Made by a program: the position numbers and the translations under genes. A stretch of DNA of 17,734 nt, taken from assembly GCA_002007315.1 (NCBI GenBank), contig LNZQ01000053.1:1-17734 (forward strand). Reading direction: 5' to 3'. The stretch's first letter is position 1. Every line of letters begins with the position of its first letter. The notes under the pieces are model-generated. The model worked only from the letters and a program-made list of their open reading frames with translations. It did no database searches and had not been told where the DNA came from. The stretch comes from Epulopiscium sp. Nele67-Bin004 (GTDB lineage: Bacteria; Bacillota_A; Clostridia; Lachnospirales; Cellulosilyticaceae). This document shows positions 15,192-17,734 of this stretch, in pieces.

Positions 15192-16166
15192 TTATGGTAA
15201 CCATTCTTCTTTTTCCTTTTTACTAATAGAAAATGGATGATCATATGTTATCTTATCTATCATACAATATTTACACACTTGTTTGTATGTAGATATAAAC
15301 TTAAATACTTCTTTTTTATCATTGACTTTATCCAGCTCTAAGTAATCCCCTTCTCCTACTTGCATATTCGTTCCAAATTTTTTATTAAATCTATTTAAAT
15401 GACAACTTGTAGGACACTGGTACAGCTTGCCTTCAAATAAATTTACACAATTCACCGCCTTACACTTACTATAACTTAATGCTGCATTTTGTTTACCTTC
15501 TATATCCAAGGGAAATTTTAAAAGAGTTTTAATCACTTGCCCTCTTGTATCAAATATTAAGTTAATATTATATTGAGAAGCTTTGTACTCAACTGCATCA
15601 TAATCAAAATTTATTGGATACTTTGTAATAAATAGTTCTATATTATTATCCTTTAAAGCATTCCAAAACTCTACCTCTTGCTTTAATAGAAGTGTTCCAT
15701 TTGTTATTAAAACTACATTTGTTTGAGGAAATACTTCTCTTGCAAACCTTAATATATCTACTACATTTGGATGTAATAATGGTTCGCCTCCCATTATTCT
15801 TAACTTTTTTAATTGTCCCTCTAAAATATTTGATAAACTTTGTAAATCCCTTTTTGCTTCATCTATACAATAAAAATATTTATCTGCAGTCGGTGAAAAA
15901 TGCCCACAACCTTTATAATTTAAATTACAATGTCCTACTATATCCATTACAATATATTGTTTATTTGTATAAATCAGTCCCTTATACAAACTTGTGTCTT
16001 GTATTCCTTCAAGTATAATATAATTATTGTTATCTTTTTCTAATATATCAATTACACCTTTAAAATGACTACTCACTATAAAAATATTATTTTTATCTTT
16101 AATACACTGCTGATAATTATATACTGGTTTATCTGCTATAGTTTTTCTAGAAGGGTTCTCTCTCAT
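15192..16166 (-). CDS. Radical SAM protein with altered iron-sulfur cluster motif
   Basis: 324 aa, resembling radical SAM proteins found beside glycan-synthesis genes. Residues 15-62 look like part of a Rossmann-type fold. The radical SAM core starts at 72 (YIVMDIVGHCNLNY) and has GGEP at 126-129 and ITNG at 154-157. C-terminal cysteines (235, 240, 251, 255, 298, 301) could bind a second cluster, as in twitch/SPASM enzymes. The family motif CxxxCxxC reads C80-NLN-Y84-KG-C87: the second cysteine is Tyr (codon TAT at 15917-15915), one base from TGT. A [4Fe-4S] cluster needs three Cys, so this copy may be inactive. Its ATG overlaps the stop of the upstream gene (ATGA), and GAGG lies 10 nt before it. 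The reaction it once catalysed is unknown. Confidence 0.75.
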   Translation of the reverse strand: MRENPSRKTIADKPVYNYQQCIKDKNNIFIVSSHFKGVIDILEKDNNNYIILEGIQDTSLYKGLIYTNKQYIVMDIVGHCNLNYKGCGHFSPTADKYFYCIDEAKRDLQSLSNILEGQLKKLRIMGGEPLLHPNVVDILRFAREVFPQTNVVLITNGTLLLKQEVEFWNALKDNNIELFITKYPINFDYDAVEYKASQYNINLIFDTRGQVIKTLLKFPLDIEGKQNAALSYSKCKAVNCVNLFEGKLYQCPTSCHLNRFNKKFGTNMQVGEGDYLELDKVNDKKEVFKFISTYKQVCKYCMIDKITYDHPFSISKKEKEEWLP

Positions 16167-16654
16167 ATCAATAAATCCTCGCCCCCCCCCCCATTGTTTT
16201 CTATTAATTCACATATTGTTTTTTGGATATATTCTGAAATACATAAATAGTATCTCTTATCTTTATTCCCTCCAACAAACTTTAGTAACTTATCAACATC
16301 TATTTTAAATTTAGCTCTATTTTCTTCAAAAATTTTACTGTCTACTAAAACATAATTCTCATTAATAAATTGTTTCGCTTCTTCTTCGTAAATATCTAAA
16401 ATAATAAATACTATATCTGATTGAGCTTTCACTTGTTCATAACTATAAATAGGCAAATTAAATCTTTTATCCATCTGACCTTGTTTTTTATCATCTATAA
16501 AACCTAATAATGAACTCTCACTAAATTGTCCTTCTATAATAAACCATAAAAGTTGAGATTGTTCCGAACTCCCCCAAATATAAAATCCTGCCTGCTCTTT
16601 AAATTCTATATATGAACTAATAATATTAGCTATATTGTCTACTACAAACTTCAT
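16163..16654 (-). CDS. Rossmann-like small protein ending in a poly-G tract
   Basis: 163 aa, no exact family named. Residues 22-100 look like a PglD-N/CoA-binding-type Rossmann fold: FYIWGSSEQSQLLWFIIEG is a glycine-containing nucleotide-binding turn and helix, followed by GFIDD, LPIYSYEQV and DIVFIILD. Such domains occur in sugar-modifying enzymes and as add-ons to glycosyltransferases. Codons 155-158 (GGGG) are a run of 11 G, 9 nt before a short out-of-frame tail (EDLLI). With 9 or 12 G the frame runs on into the radical SAM gene without a stop, giving a protein of 486 or 487 aa. It may therefore be the N-terminal half of a two-part protein. AAGGAGAGG precedes the ATG, 11 nt after the upstream glycosyltransferase. 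Confidence 0.7.
   Translation of the reverse strand: MKFVVDNIANIISSYIEFKEQAGFYIWGSSEQSQLLWFIIEGQFSESSLLGFIDDKKQGQMDKRFNLPIYSYEQVKAQSDIVFIILDIYEEEAKQFINENYVLVDSKIFEENRAKFKIDVDKLLKFVGGNKDKRYYLCISEYIQKTICELIENNGGGGEDLLI
16182..16192 (-). repeat. Poly-G tract (11 G) at the junction of two genes
   Basis: Eleven G on the minus strand, at the 3' end of the Rossmann-like gene and 16 nt before the radical SAM ATG. Its length decides whether the two genes are read separately or as one. Confidence 0.9.
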
Positions 16655-16665
16655 TTTCCCTCTCC

Positions 16666-17734
16666 TTAAAAATTCTTAATAATATAATTATAATAATTTG
16701 ATTGATTTTCTAAAACAGTTGGTGCTAACTTATAAGTAAGTTTATGAAAAGGTGATTGATTAATAAGGACCTCAAATCTCTCCTTATCATATTCTCTAGT
16801 CAAATGTTCTCCCATAACTAATGGTGCATCTACCGTTATGCAAGACACTTTATCCCATAAATCTGTATACGTATTTACAACTAACCTAAATAAAAAATAA
16901 AACAAACTATAATGTATAAGTTCATCATTGTTATGCCAATACTGTATAAATAAATCTCTAGTAGCAGTTAATAATATATGGTTTTTACAACTTCCTATAA
17001 ACCAATTTCCACTAGGCTTAAGTTCCATATTTACATTGCGTCTCTTATACATAAATAATGGACTATCTGAAATGAATTTTGGCATCTCATCTCCTGTAAA
17101 AAGAATAGTTGAATCCATCCATATCCCACCATGCTTTATTAATAATTCTAACCTTAATACATTACTAAACATAGTATTCGAGATAATTCCTTTTTTCCAT
17201 TTTCCTAAAATAATAGGGTCAATATCTACATACTGATTAAAATTTTCTGTAGTTATCAATATCTTTTCATAGTCTGGCAAAGAGTTTTGTAGTGTCCTAT
17301 AGCATGATTGTACTAATGACGGTGCATTATCCATTCCTTGTAACCAACATACCCATATGATTTTTGGTGGTTTTTCTGTATAAGTTGGAACTTCTGCCTT
17401 TTTAATTGTATGTCCTAGTTGAATTTCTAGCTTTGTATATACATCTAATTGAGTTTGTAACATCTCTAACTCTTTTTTCTTAGCTTCAATATAACTTTCT
17501 TTATAGTCAAATTTAACTATCAGGGAAAATAAATTCACATTACAATCTTTAAACTTTTGTCTTAAGATTTCTTGCATATCATTTGCAAACCACATTGCAT
17601 TTGCAGTAACTATAATACTAAATGGTTTTGATATATCTTTTAAAATCATTTCCTCTAGTTGATCCAAAGTAATAGCAGGGATATCATATGATAAACTCGC
17701 ATTTTTATATATAATATAATCTACATTTACCCCT
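16666..17734 (-). CDS. Caps_synth-type glycosyltransferase (5' end beyond window edge)
   Basis: The frame is open to the window edge: 22 more codons precede the TTG at 17667, including VDYIIYKNASLSYDIPAITL, and that TTG has no ribosome binding site. The true start is therefore outside. The visible N-terminal part (up to about 17450) resembles the end of a PglD-N-like Rossmann domain, followed by a short charged helix. From about 17390 down is a Caps_synth domain with PPKIIWVCWLQG, KWKKGIISN and HGGIWMDST; the usual Tyr of YGG is His. It lacks the beta-rich domain of the three downstream copies and is the most divergent in sequence. It is the first visible gene of the operon and ends 11 nt before the Rossmann-like gene. 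Donor and acceptor sugars are unknown. Confidence 0.85.
   Translation of the reverse strand, partial: GVNVDYIIYKNASLSYDIPAITLDQLEEMILKDISKPFSIIVTANAMWFANDMQEILRQKFKDCNVNLFSLIVKFDYKESYIEAKKKELEMLQTQLDVYTKLEIQLGHTIKKAEVPTYTEKPPKIIWVCWLQGMDNAPSLVQSCYRTLQNSLPDYEKILITTENFNQYVDIDPIILGKWKKGIISNTMFSNVLRLELLIKHGGIWMDSTILFTGDEMPKFISDSPLFMYKRRNVNMELKPSGNWFIGSCKNHILLTATRDLFIQYWHNNDELIHYSLFYFLFRLVVNTYTDLWDKVSCITVDAPLVMGEHLTREYDKERFEVLINQSPFHKLTYKLAPTVLENQSNYYNYIIKNF

Noticed and set aside
17665..17667. TTG as start of the first glycosyltransferase
   Set aside because: The frame stays open to the window edge with protein-like sequence, and no ribosome binding site precedes the TTG.

Overview
The window looks like chromosome of an AT-rich, endospore-forming member of the Clostridia. 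The evidence is strong AGGAGG-type ribosome binding sites, Firmicutes-type promoters, and homologues of the sporulation proteins CwlD and SpoVB. A placement in the Lachnospirales (Cellulosilyticum/Epulopiscium-like) is only a guess from gene style. All 15 genes lie on the minus strand, so transcription runs from high to low coordinates. No tRNA, rRNA, CRISPR array, insertion sequence or phage gene was seen.

Region A (17734 to 11258) is a tight six-gene operon, entering from beyond the right edge, for surface-glycan synthesis. It holds four Caps_synth-type glycosyltransferases, one cut by the window edge and three in tandem with an extra N-terminal beta-rich domain. Between them lie a small Rossmann-like protein and a radical SAM protein. 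Two 11-G homopolymer tracts are the most striking signals in the window. One sits in codons 18-21 of the last glycosyltransferase and would turn it on or off. The other sits at the end of the Rossmann gene; a 9- or 12-G length would fuse that gene in frame to the radical SAM gene. The radical SAM protein also carries Tyr in place of the second cluster cysteine. The operon ends in a clear terminator.

Region B (about 11030 to 8107) is a separate transcription unit with an excellent sigma-A promoter and its own terminator. It encodes four coiled-coil proteins of unknown function: a membrane-anchored 428-aa protein, two small ones (88 and 95 aa), and a 261-aa protein whose end resembles GrpE.

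Region C (8106 to 1) holds envelope and sporulation genes: a SpoVB-type flippase, a membrane protein combining ankyrin repeats with a DnaJ-like zinc-finger array, a membrane-bound HtrA/DegP-type protease, a GH18 glycoside hydrolase with stalk and SH3-like domains, and the start of a CwlD-type amidase. A possible sigma-E promoter and an inverted repeat that would hide the ribosome binding site lie just before the amidase. They suggest that read-through from the hydrolase gene is poorly translated and that a mother-cell promoter gives the productive mRNA.
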